Shown here in pieces: positions 1-5,572 of a stretch of DNA of 6,075 nt (position 1 is its first letter; every line of letters starts with the position of its first letter). The translations under genes were made by a program, and so were the position numbers. The notes beneath the pieces were generated by a model. The model saw nothing but the letters and a program-made list of their open reading frames with translations, had not been told where the DNA came from and did no database searches. This DNA is from Gammaproteobacteria bacterium (lineage in GTDB: Bacteria > Pseudomonadota > Gammaproteobacteria > Pseudomonadales > UBA3067): contig JAHRVS010000117.1 of the NCBI GenBank assembly GCA_019090565.1, positions 1 to 6,075 on the forward strand. The letters are read 5' to 3'.

Positions 1-255
1 GTCGTTGCTCGCGTAATGAAATAAATGCGGTGATTTTAGCGTGTATTTGAGCTGACCGTTTTGATCAAAAACTGTGTTTGAAAAGCGTTGGATTTCGGTA
101 TCCGGCTGCTCTTCTCCATAGTTTGGCGAGGCAAGAAATGGCGGCGATGTGCTGGCAAAACGAGTGTCGTTGATAATAAATAGCACTGCAATGAACATCA
201 GGCCTAGCGCGGCCGTGTAAGTTCTGCGGCGAGAAAGCTGCCGGCGTATTGACAT
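1..255 (-). CDS. lptC: LptC, LPS export bitopic inner-membrane protein (N-terminal part, cut by window edge)
   Basis: The reading frame opens at an ATG (255-253) and runs off the left edge after 85 codons. The N-terminus is basic (RRQLSRRR near residues 4-11), followed by one hydrophobic segment at about residues 13-29. After it comes a periplasmic stretch with a 'G-Q-L-K-Y-T-L-K-S' pattern (about residues 62-70) and 'H-L-F-H-Y', resembling the first strands of the LptC jellyroll fold. In the family, LptC is about 190 residues; it is anchored in the inner membrane with LptBFG and passes lipopolysaccharide to LptA. The start lies only 3 bases past the kdsC stop (TAA-ACT-ATG) with no clear Shine-Dalgarno, which suggests translational coupling. 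This ORF has no stop inside the window. The call rests mainly on position after kdsC, the single membrane anchor and the short motif, so it is good but not residue-proof. Confidence 0.87.
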   Translation of the reverse strand, partial: MSIRRQLSRRRTYTAALGLMFIAVLFIINDTRFASTSPPFLASPNYGEEQPDTEIQRFSNTVFDQNGQLKYTLKSPHLFHYASND

Positions 256-258
256 AGT

Positions 259-780
259 TTAAAGGTACGCGTTGAGTAGTGGGGTCAATTTATTTTGGGC
301 ATCCAGTATGAGGTCGCAAATCTCTCTCGCGGCACCAGATCCTCCGGGTAAAGAGGTTTTCCAATGGGCATTCTCTTTCACGAACCAATGTGCGTTTGCA
401 ACGGCAATGCCTAAGCCCGCGGCCCGGATTGCTCCGAGGTCAGGGAGGTCGTCGCCAACATAACCGACTTCCTCTAGTGAATAGGACGTTTCATTTAGAA
501 GCTCCAGAAGCGCCTGTTTTTTGTCTTCCCTTCCTTGATAGAGGTAAGTAATGCCGAGGGCCTTAGCGCGATTAATGACGATATTGGAGGTCCTTCCTGT
601 AATAATAGCAGTGCTTATGCCTGCTTGGTGGAGCATTTTTATCCCATGGCCATCCAAGCTGTTAAATGCCTTTAACTCTATACCGTCTTCAGTAAACATC
701 AGCTGCCCATTGGTTAAAACACCATCTACATCAAACACCATCAGTTTGATTTTTTTTGCTCTTTCTTTTACGTTGTTCAT
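259..780 (-). CDS. kdsC: KdsC, 3-deoxy-D-manno-octulosonate 8-phosphate phosphatase
   Basis: A 173-residue HAD-superfamily phosphatase of the small, capless KdsC type, which acts as a tetramer in the cytoplasm and converts Kdo-8-phosphate to Kdo for lipopolysaccharide inner core. Motif I is FDVDGVLT (residues 16-23; nucleophile D17, acid/base D19). Motif II is IITGR (T61). Motif III is the lysine pair K87/K88 in GREDKK. Motif IV is GDDLPD (residues 109-114). The C-terminal GGSGAARE (146-153) matches the family tail that reaches the neighbouring active site. Length is normal for the family. An in-frame TAG lies 6 bases upstream of the ATG, so this is the longest possible start. GGAG lies 10 bases upstream, separated from the ATG by a stretch ending in six C residues. 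It sits between kdsD and lptC, the usual order. Confidence 0.97.
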   Translation of the reverse strand: MNNVKERAKKIKLMVFDVDGVLTNGQLMFTEDGIELKAFNSLDGHGIKMLHQAGISTAIITGRTSNIVINRAKALGITYLYQGREDKKQALLELLNETSYSLEEVGYVGDDLPDLGAIRAAGLGIAVANAHWFVKENAHWKTSLPGGSGAAREICDLILDAQNKLTPLLNAYL

Positions 781-843
781 GGGGGGCTAGCTCCGGGTTC
801 TGTGGTATCAGTTGTAGTGGGGAATAAATATAAAGCTGAGTAG

Positions 844-1809
844 TTACATCACGCCTGCGTGAAGTAAATCATGGACATTCAGCGCTCCCACTGGACGTTG
901 TGCTTCGTCAACGACGATTAACGCGTGTATGTTGTTGTCGTCCATTATTTTTACGGCTTCAGCTGCGAGCAGGTGGGGTGTGGCTGTTTTGCAGCGGGTA
1001 GTCATGACGGAGGTGACGGGTGTATTCTTGAGATCACTTTCGGTATCGATAGAGCGCCGTAGATCACCATCGGTAAAGACGCCTATTAGCGTCAGGTCAG
1101 GGCTGACTACAGCCGTCATGCCTAAGCCTTTTGCACTCATTTCGATCAGGGCCTCGCTGATGGTGCTGTCTTGCGAAACGGAGGGGATTGCCTCGTCAGT
1201 GCGCATGACATTTTCAACCAGTAATAGCAATTTTCTACCCAGTGCGCCGCCGGGGTGAGACAGGGCGAAATCCTCAGAGGTAAAACCACGGGCTTCGAGC
1301 AGAGCGACGGCGAGAGCATCCCCCATGACCAATGCTGCGGTGGTGCTTGCGGTTGGAGCAAGGCCGAGTGGGCAGGCTTCCTCTCTGACGCTGACGTCAA
1401 GATTTACATCGGCAAATTGAGCGAGTGAGGATTCATCGTTACCGGTCATACTGATAAGCGGGACGCCTTTGCGCTTGATCACTGGAAGCAATGCGAGTAA
1501 CTCTGAGGTAGTGCCTGAGTTGGACAGGGCAATCACCACATCGGAGCGAGTGATCATGCCTAAATCGCCATGACTGGCTTCTCCGGGGTGAACGAAGAAT
1601 GCAGCTGTACCCGTGCTAGCTAAAGTCGCAGCTATTTTTGAGCCAATATGGCCGGACTTTCCCATCCCCATTACCACGACTCGGCCGGAGCAGGCCATGA
1701 TGGCATCACAAGCCTGTGAAAACTTGCCGTCAATTCGCTTGTTTAGTTCGGTGATCGCTTGCGCCTCAATTGATATGACGCGGCGAGCAGAGGATTGGTA
1801 GTCGCTCAT
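844..1809 (-). CDS. kdsD: KdsD, D-arabinose-5-phosphate isomerase (SIS + two CBS domains)
   Basis: A 321-residue cytoplasmic enzyme that isomerises ribulose-5-phosphate to arabinose-5-phosphate, the first step toward Kdo. The SIS domain covers roughly residues 30-185, with VMGMGKSGHIGSK (46-58), HPGEASHGDLG (74-84) and the phosphosugar loop LSNSGTTSE (95-103). Two CBS domains follow, about 201-255 (GVFTDGDLRR at 243-252) and about 268-320 (GALNVHDLL at 308-316). The residues matching catalytic/essential K59, E111, E152 and H193 of E. coli KdsD are all present at K51, E103, E144 (in EEACPLGLAP) and H185 (SHPGGALGR), a constant offset of 8. A Shine-Dalgarno AGGA lies 8 bases before the ATG. The gene is 63 bases upstream of kdsC. 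GutQ is a paralogue with the same domains, but the Kdo/Lpt neighbourhood favours KdsD. Confidence 0.97.
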   Translation of the reverse strand: MSDYQSSARRVISIEAQAITELNKRIDGKFSQACDAIMACSGRVVVMGMGKSGHIGSKIAATLASTGTAAFFVHPGEASHGDLGMITRSDVVIALSNSGTTSELLALLPVIKRKGVPLISMTGNDESSLAQFADVNLDVSVREEACPLGLAPTASTTAALVMGDALAVALLEARGFTSEDFALSHPGGALGRKLLLLVENVMRTDEAIPSVSQDSTISEALIEMSAKGLGMTAVVSPDLTLIGVFTDGDLRRSIDTESDLKNTPVTSVMTTRCKTATPHLLAAEAVKIMDDNNIHALIVVDEAQRPVGALNVHDLLHAGVM

Positions 1810-1842
1810 TTCAGGTGTCCTGTTGCGTTGTGGTAGGAGCTT

Positions 1843-1981
1843 AGCAGGTTGTTAGAATTTGCTGAATTAGGCCAGAATCAAGGCGAAATAGAGAAAAAGG
1901 AGGTATTTACACCTTTGGCTGAGCATTTGAGCGAGATTCTACCAAGAGTAGGCGCGTTAGGCGACGCCGTAGATGACCAAG
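1843..1981. repeat. Putative ERIC-like imperfect palindromic intergenic element
   Basis: Most of the gap between yrbG and kdsD is non-coding and has partial dyad symmetry around about 1907. An inner imperfect hairpin pairs AAAGGAGGT (1896-1904) with ACACCTTT (about 1909-1916) apart from one bulge and a short loop. Further out, AGAATC (1874-1879) pairs with GATTCT (1935-1940), with AAAT/ATTT matches between them. A second small palindrome, GGCGACGCC, is at 1960-1968. The layout of a central small hairpin followed by CTGAG...GAGCG on the plus strand recalls ERIC/IRU-type repeats, which are transcribed with flanking genes and can alter mRNA stability. Only one copy is in the window, so its repeated nature and its outer boundaries are inferences. 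Confidence 0.45.
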
Positions 1982-2003
1982 TCAGTAAAATATCAATCGC
2001 CCG

Positions 2004-2987
2004 CTAGATGGAGGCCACCTGAGACTGATACAAAACGACATAGTATGCAACGTAAAGGGAAAGCAGAAATACGCCCTTTAGTGCAGTGATGTGACCACGC
2101 TTTCCAACAAAGGGCAGAATAATTAAAATCAGAGTGAGAGCAAGCATCAGCGCATAGTCGCGGGTCAGTATTGTTGCTTCAAGAGCGCTTGGAGCGAGCA
2201 GTGCAGGCATAGGTAATACTGTAAGGAGGTTGAAAATATTAGAGCCAATGATATTTCCGATAGCCAAGCCGTGATGGCCTTTCAAGGTGCTGCTGACGGC
2301 GGCGGCAAGCTCTGGCAGACTCGTTCCGAGCGCAACCAGAGTCAGGCCAATAATTGCTTCGCTGACCCCCATGGATAGCGCAATCTCTTGGGCTCCCCAT
2401 ACCATCAGCTTTGCACTGCCTAAAAGAACGATCAAGCCAGAAACAAAATAAAAACTTGCCTGAATATTTGTCAGGCTTTCATCCTCTAGTTCTTCGGCTG
2501 TTTCGCTCAGGCGCGCTTCGTTTCCCTCTGGCTCTTCTGCCGTTTTTTTGTGTTTGACTAGGAAATAGATATACACGGCTAACATGGCGACCAAAATTAT
2601 ACCATCAGTTTGGTCGAGATCCCTGTCGAAGAGGAGCCCGCCTGTTACCAGGGTAATGACAATGAGGATGGGTAGGTCTTCGCGAATAACTTGTCGATGA
2701 ATAGGTAGGCTACCGATAAGAGCGGTGATACCGAGGATGAGGCCGACATTGGCAATATTTGAACCAATTGCGTTACCAATGGCTAAATCAGGGCTACCGC
2801 TTAACGCGGCGGAAGTAGAAATGACGATCTCTGGCGCGGACGTACCTAGGGCAACCACGGTTAAACCAATAATAAAGACAGAAACGCCAAGATTTTTAGC
2901 CATAGAGGCGGCGCCATGTACGAAGCGGTCTGCGCTCCAAACCAGCGCGGCAATTCCAAATACAACTGCGAGAATGGGATAAAGCAT
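2004..2987 (-). CDS. yrbG: YrbG-type Ca2+/Na+ (cation/calcium) exchanger, inner membrane
   Basis: A 327-residue polytopic inner-membrane protein of the CaCA antiporter superfamily, close in length to E. coli YrbG. The two inverted alpha-repeats are clear: VALGTSAPE (residues 45-53) with GNAIGSNIAN (71-80), and VALGTSLPE (218-226) with GNIIGSNIFN (244-253). The expected ion-ligand acidic residues E53 and E226 and asparagines N77 and N250 are in place. About ten hydrophobic segments are visible, split by a charged loop at about 145-176 with around ten Asp/Glu. The ATG gives an N-terminus with the family's S-A-D-R pattern (18-21). The only Shine-Dalgarno (AGGA) is weak and 13 bases upstream. It heads the minus-strand group, as in E. 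coli, but is 194 bases from kdsD. The ion exchanged cannot be told from sequence, and no role in lipopolysaccharide synthesis is implied beyond conserved neighbourhood. Confidence 0.92.
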   Translation of the reverse strand: MLYPILAVVFGIAALVWSADRFVHGAASMAKNLGVSVFIIGLTVVALGTSAPEIVISTSAALSGSPDLAIGNAIGSNIANVGLILGITALIGSLPIHRQVIREDLPILIVITLVTGGLLFDRDLDQTDGIILVAMLAVYIYFLVKHKKTAEEPEGNEARLSETAEELEDESLTNIQASFYFVSGLIVLLGSAKLMVWGAQEIALSMGVSEAIIGLTLVALGTSLPELAAAVSSTLKGHHGLAIGNIIGSNIFNLLTVLPMPALLAPSALEATILTRDYALMLALTLILIILPFVGKRGHITALKGVFLLSLYVAYYVVLYQSQVASI

Positions 2988-3021
2988 AGGCGAGAAGAAA
3001 TCCTGAGTTTAGTGAATGCGA

Positions 3022-3050
3022 ATTAGAAAGGCATCAAGGCTGGAATGCAA
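3022..3050 (-). promoter_or_regulatory. Candidate sigma70-type promoter for yrbG
   Basis: On the minus strand a -10 box TCTAAT (3027-3022, five of six consensus bases) is preceded by TTGCAT (3050-3045, three of six) with an exact 17-base spacer. A transcript would start near 3015, leaving a leader of about 28 bases before the yrbG ATG. It is the best-spaced promoter-like pair I saw upstream of yrbG. kdsD, kdsC and lptC could be read from it if transcription passes the palindromic element. Confidence 0.45.
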
Positions 3051-3099
3051 CATTAATGTCGGGTTTAGCAGGGGGTGGCTTGAATTAGACGATTTTATG

Positions 3100-3118
3100 G
3101 CTAAATGTGATGTTTAGC
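3100..3118. promoter_or_regulatory. 19-base dyad in the yrbG/ibaG divergent region (possible operator)
   Basis: GCTAAA (3100-3105) and TTTAGC (3113-3118) form a perfect 6-base inverted repeat around a 7-base spacer TGTGATG. It lies between the two divergent promoters, about 57-75 bases upstream of the predicted ibaG transcript start, a position compatible with a regulator site. No known regulator consensus is matched convincingly; the TGTGA half-site alone is not enough for CRP. Confidence 0.25.
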
Positions 3119-3162
3119 TCTTCGGAAGTGACTCTCACTGTGTAATTGCGCTGGTTTTTTAT

Positions 3163-3168
3163 TATGAT
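3163..3168 (+). promoter_or_regulatory. Candidate -10 box upstream of ibaG
   Basis: TATGAT (five of six consensus bases), within an AT-rich run, lies 30 bases before the ibaG start. A transcript from it would begin near 3175. No convincing -35 hexamer is found 16-18 bases upstream; TTGCGC at 3146-3151 is too close (11-base spacer). It may be a weak or activator-dependent promoter for ibaG-murA-hisG-hisD. Confidence 0.3.
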
Positions 3169-3189
3169 AGGCGCCCTAATGTTCCTCAC

Positions 3190-3203
3190 GAGGTAAAATG
3201 ATG
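3190..3203 (+). promoter_or_regulatory. ibaG ribosome-binding site with tandem ATG starts
   Basis: GAGG (3190-3193) is followed by TAAA and then ATGATG. The spacing is 4 bases to the first ATG and 7 to the second. The latter is nearer the usual optimum, so translation may start mainly at 3201, giving an 83-residue protein. Confidence 0.5.
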
Positions 3204-3452
3204 AGTTCCAGTGATCAAATTAAGCAATTAATCGGGGATGCGATTGAGACCCAGCATATTATTGCCGACTTAAACGGCGCGAATATTAATCTGGTTGTGG
3301 TGAGCAAGCAGTTTGAAGGGTTGAGCTCCGTAAAAAAGCAACAGATGGTGTACGCTTGCCTGAACGATTTGATTGCAAGTGGTGACCTGCATGCCGTCAC
3401 CATGAAGCTGTACACGGCTGCTGAGTGGGAGAAAGCGAAACACCTGGTATAA
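3198..3452 (+). CDS. ibaG: IbaG, BolA-family protein
   Basis: An 84-residue single-domain BolA protein. The family signature VSKQFEGLSSVKKQQMVY (35-52) is followed by the helix and the DLHAVTMKLYT strand (63-73), which holds the invariant histidine H65 used for Fe-S ligation with monothiol glutaredoxin. The C-terminus AAEWEKAK matches the IbaG/YrbA subgroup rather than the longer BolA itself. Family knowledge: IbaG-type proteins partner with Grx4-like glutaredoxins in Fe-S trafficking and are linked to acid response and envelope phenotypes. Two ATGs occur in tandem (3198 and 3201). GAGG lies 4 bases before the first and 7 before the second, so the second Met may be the main start. It precedes murA by 101 bases, the standard arrangement, but the mla genes that normally precede it are absent. 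Confidence 0.93.
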   Translation: MMSSSDQIKQLIGDAIETQHIIADLNGANINLVVVSKQFEGLSSVKKQQMVYACLNDLIASGDLHAVTMKLYTAAEWEKAKHLV

Positions 3453-3477
3453 AACAGACATTGCTCCTGTGTCGAAA

Positions 3478-3500
3478 CCTCGCGTTTGCGTAAACTGAGG
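3478..3500 (+). other. Small imperfect hairpin between ibaG and murA
   Basis: CCTC (3478-3481) pairs with GAGG (3497-3500), and GTTT (3484-3487) pairs with AAAC (3492-3495), around a GCGT loop with a small internal loop. No U-run follows, so it is not a convincing intrinsic terminator. It could be a processing or stability element in an ibaG-murA transcript, or chance. Confidence 0.25.
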
Positions 3501-3529
3501 CTGGCCGAAGCAGGGTGAGATTAATGTGT

Positions 3530-3541
3530 ATTTGCGCAAAT
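3530..3541. promoter_or_regulatory. 12-base perfect palindrome just upstream of murA
   Basis: ATTTGCGCAAAT is a perfect 12-base palindrome ending 12 bases before the murA ATG. It could be a DNA-binding site or could fold over the weak murA ribosome-binding region. No matching regulator is recognised. Confidence 0.3.
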
Positions 3542-3553
3542 TTTGAGTTGTGA

Positions 3554-4816
3554 ATGGATAAGTTATTAATTGTAGGTGGAGGCCCAACACAGGGCATGGT
3601 GCGCATCTCAGGCGCGAAAAATTCCTCATTGCCTATTTTGGCGGCAACCCTTTTAGCCAGTGAACCGATGACGGTGCGTAACTTACCGCATCTCCAAGAC
3701 GTCACAACCATGATCGAGCTTTTGGCTCGCATGGGAATTGAGCCGGTTATCGATGAGCAACTGGGTGTTGAGATTGACGCCACAAATATCAGAGTATTAA
3801 AAGCGCCCTATGAGCTGGTGAAAACCATGCGGGCTTCTATCTTGGTCTTAGGGCCGATGCTGGCTCGTTTTGGTGAGGCAGAGGTGTCTCTTCCGGGGGG
3901 TTGCGCTATAGGTAGTCGCCCCGTAGATTTGCATATTCGGGGTCTGGAAGCGATGGGTGCCGAAATTGAAGTCAAAGAAGGGTATATTCACGCAAAGTCA
4001 CCGGGACGATTGAAGGGAGCGCGAATCGTTTTTGATATTGTGACCGTTACCGGAACAGAAAACTTACTGATGGCGGCAACTTTGGCAGAAGGTCAAACCA
4101 TTATTGAGAATGCAGCGCGCGAACCAGAGGTGGTTGATTTGGCAAATTGCCTTAAATCCATGGGGGCGATAATTGAAGGTGCGGGGACGGATACGATCAA
4201 GGTAGAGGGTGTTTCTCAATTGAAGGGGGGCGCGCACCGAGTGATTCCGGATCGCATTGAAACGGGCACCTACCTGGTCGCTGCAGCCGCTTCGCGTGGA
4301 TCTATCTTGGTGAAAGACACTGATCCGACGTTGCTTGATGCCGTGCTCTCTAAGCTAGAGGAGGCCGGCGCAGAGATAGAGACGGGTGAAGACTGGATCA
4401 GCCTTGATATGAAAGGGAAGCGGCCAAAAGCTGTTAGCTTTAGCACTACCCCTTACCCTGGGTTTCCGACTGACATGCAAGCGCAATTTTCAGTGATGAA
4501 TGCTGTTGCCGAAGGAACCGGTATTATCACCGAAACAGTATTTGAAAATCGCTTTATGCACGCACAAGAATTGTCGCGGATGGGTGCAAAAATCACTCTG
4601 CAGGGTAAAATCATGGTGACAGAAGGGGTAGAGCGACTTCAGGGAGCGCCTGTCATGGCGACAGACCTAAGAGCTTCGGCGAGTTTAGTGATTGCCGCGA
4701 TGATCGCTGAAGGTGAAACACTCATAGATCGAATTTACCACATTGACCGTGGGTATGAGTGTATCGAAGAAAAATGTCAATCCCTGGGCGCTAACATTCG
4801 CCGTATATCCGGTTGA
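3554..4816 (+). CDS. murA: MurA, UDP-N-acetylglucosamine 1-carboxyvinyltransferase
   Basis: A 420-residue EPSP-synthase-fold enzyme that transfers enolpyruvate from PEP to UDP-GlcNAc, the first committed step of peptidoglycan synthesis, in the cytoplasm. It aligns with E. coli MurA (419 residues) essentially end to end, with a two-residue shift near the N-terminus. K22-N23 (SGAKN) and the active-site loop GGCAIGSRPVD are intact, with catalytic Cys at C117 (TGC at 3902-3904, equivalent to C115), plus R93, R122 and the FPTDMQAQ motif with D307. Because the loop carries Cys rather than Asp, the enzyme is predicted to be fosfomycin-sensitive. The start gives the canonical MDK N-terminus; the Shine-Dalgarno is weak (GAG, 6 bases upstream). 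The stop is 22 bases before hisG, which suggests co-transcription. Confidence 0.99.
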   Translation: MDKLLIVGGGPTQGMVRISGAKNSSLPILAATLLASEPMTVRNLPHLQDVTTMIELLARMGIEPVIDEQLGVEIDATNIRVLKAPYELVKTMRASILVLGPMLARFGEAEVSLPGGCAIGSRPVDLHIRGLEAMGAEIEVKEGYIHAKSPGRLKGARIVFDIVTVTGTENLLMAATLAEGQTIIENAAREPEVVDLANCLKSMGAIIEGAGTDTIKVEGVSQLKGGAHRVIPDRIETGTYLVAAAASRGSILVKDTDPTLLDAVLSKLEEAGAEIETGEDWISLDMKGKRPKAVSFSTTPYPGFPTDMQAQFSVMNAVAEGTGIITETVFENRFMHAQELSRMGAKITLQGKIMVTEGVERLQGAPVMATDLRASASLVIAAMIAEGETLIDRIYHIDRGYECIEEKCQSLGANIRRISG

Positions 4817-4838
4817 GCCGGGTGAGAGAAACAAAAGT

Positions 4839-5495
4839 ATGATTGAAAATAGATCTGAGCAACTGGTGTTTGCACTGTCAAAAGGGCGCATTCTGAAGGA
4901 GACGTTACCACTTCTGAAAGAAGCGGGCATTGCGTTACTTGAAGACCCGGATAAAAGTCGAAAGCTGATTTTCCCTACGACAAGAGACGATGTAAAAATA
5001 TTGATTATTCGTGCGACGGACGTACCCACCTATGTCGAGCATGGTGCGGCTGACCTGGGCGTGTCTGGGAAAGATGTACTGCTAGAGCATGGCGGTAACG
5101 GCCTGTATGAGCCACTGGATCTCAATATTGCGCGTTGCCGTTTGATGGTTGCAGCGCGAGTAAAAGAAGAGCCTGTTGTCGGTCGATTAAAAGTCGCCAC
5201 TAAATTTGTGAACGTTGCAAAGCGTTATTACGCAGAAAAAGGCGAGCAAGTAGAGATTATAAAGCTCTATGGTTCTATGGAATTAGCACCACTGGTTAAC
5301 CTTGCAGACCGTATTGTAGACGTGGTGGATACGGGCAACACATTGAAGGCGAATGGCCTGCGCCCGACAGAATTGATCACTCATGTGAGTTCTCGGCTTG
5401 TGGTGAACAAAGCGTCAATGAAAATTAAACATCAGCGTATCCAGGAAATTCTCACTTGTCTTGAGCGCGCTGTTGAGGCAAAGAAAGAGCGTTAA
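4839..5495 (+). CDS. hisG: HisG, ATP phosphoribosyltransferase, short (HisZ-dependent) form
   Basis: A 218-residue enzyme for the first step of histidine synthesis, ATP + PRPP to phosphoribosyl-ATP. Features: FALSKGRI (11-18), AADLGVSGKD (70-79), YGSMELAP (144-151) and the PRPP-binding stretch DRIVDVVDTGNTLKANGL (157-174). The protein ends about 45 residues after this stretch, so the roughly 80-residue C-terminal histidine-sensing domain of long HisG is missing. This is the short form, which in the family needs the HisRS-like HisZ subunit for activity and feedback inhibition; HisZ is not in this window. I chose ATG 4839: it gives the family N-terminus, has GAGAG 10 bases upstream, and avoids a 32-codon extension from TTG 4743 that would lie almost wholly inside murA. 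It follows murA by 22 bases and precedes hisD. Confidence 0.97.
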   Translation: MIENRSEQLVFALSKGRILKETLPLLKEAGIALLEDPDKSRKLIFPTTRDDVKILIIRATDVPTYVEHGAADLGVSGKDVLLEHGGNGLYEPLDLNIARCRLMVAARVKEEPVVGRLKVATKFVNVAKRYYAEKGEQVEIIKLYGSMELAPLVNLADRIVDVVDTGNTLKANGLRPTELITHVSSRLVVNKASMKIKHQRIQEILTCLERAVEAKKER

Positions 5496-5572
5496 CCTGT
5501 TTTTCCATCACAACCCCTCCGTTGCTTAAAAATTTTTCAATGACCGGCTAGGTTTTAGAGTAGAGATTCCTT
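5496..5572 (+). other. hisG-hisD intergenic spacer with AT tract
   Basis: This 77-base gap contains the self-complementary run AAAAATTTTT (5528-5537) and ends in a modest Shine-Dalgarno for hisD. I see no GC-rich stem before a T-run, so no intrinsic terminator, and no well-spaced promoter pair. Read-through from hisG into hisD is the simplest reading. Confidence 0.4.

Noticed and set aside
1146..1400. Minus-strand open frame of 84 codons inside kdsD
   Set aside because: It is an alternate frame of the same strand within the conserved SIS/CBS coding sequence, with no features of its own.
1897..1904. Perfect AGGAGGT Shine-Dalgarno-like string on the plus strand
   Set aside because: No start codon or open frame follows at suitable distance; it forms one arm of the palindromic element.
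1951..1962. GTTAGGC match to an integron attC core-like consensus
   Set aside because: There is no paired inverse core with the expected spacing and no cassette or integrase nearby; the 7-base match is easily due to chance.
3478..3500. Intrinsic terminator after ibaG
   Set aside because: The stem is short and interrupted and no U-run follows, so it is listed only as a weak hairpin.
3270..3783. Overlapping minus-strand open frames of 119 and 128 codons across ibaG and murA
   Set aside because: They are antisense to two clearly conserved genes, have no recognisable domain, and look like shadow frames.
3895..3900. G6 run directly before the MurA catalytic Cys codon
   Set aside because: It simply encodes the conserved Pro-Gly-Gly; the frame is intact and slippage in an essential gene would be lethal.
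4743..4838. Upstream TTG extension of hisG by 32 codons
   Set aside because: It lies almost wholly within murA in another frame, and its residues do not resemble the HisG N-terminus. ATG 4839 fits the family length and has a Shine-Dalgarno.
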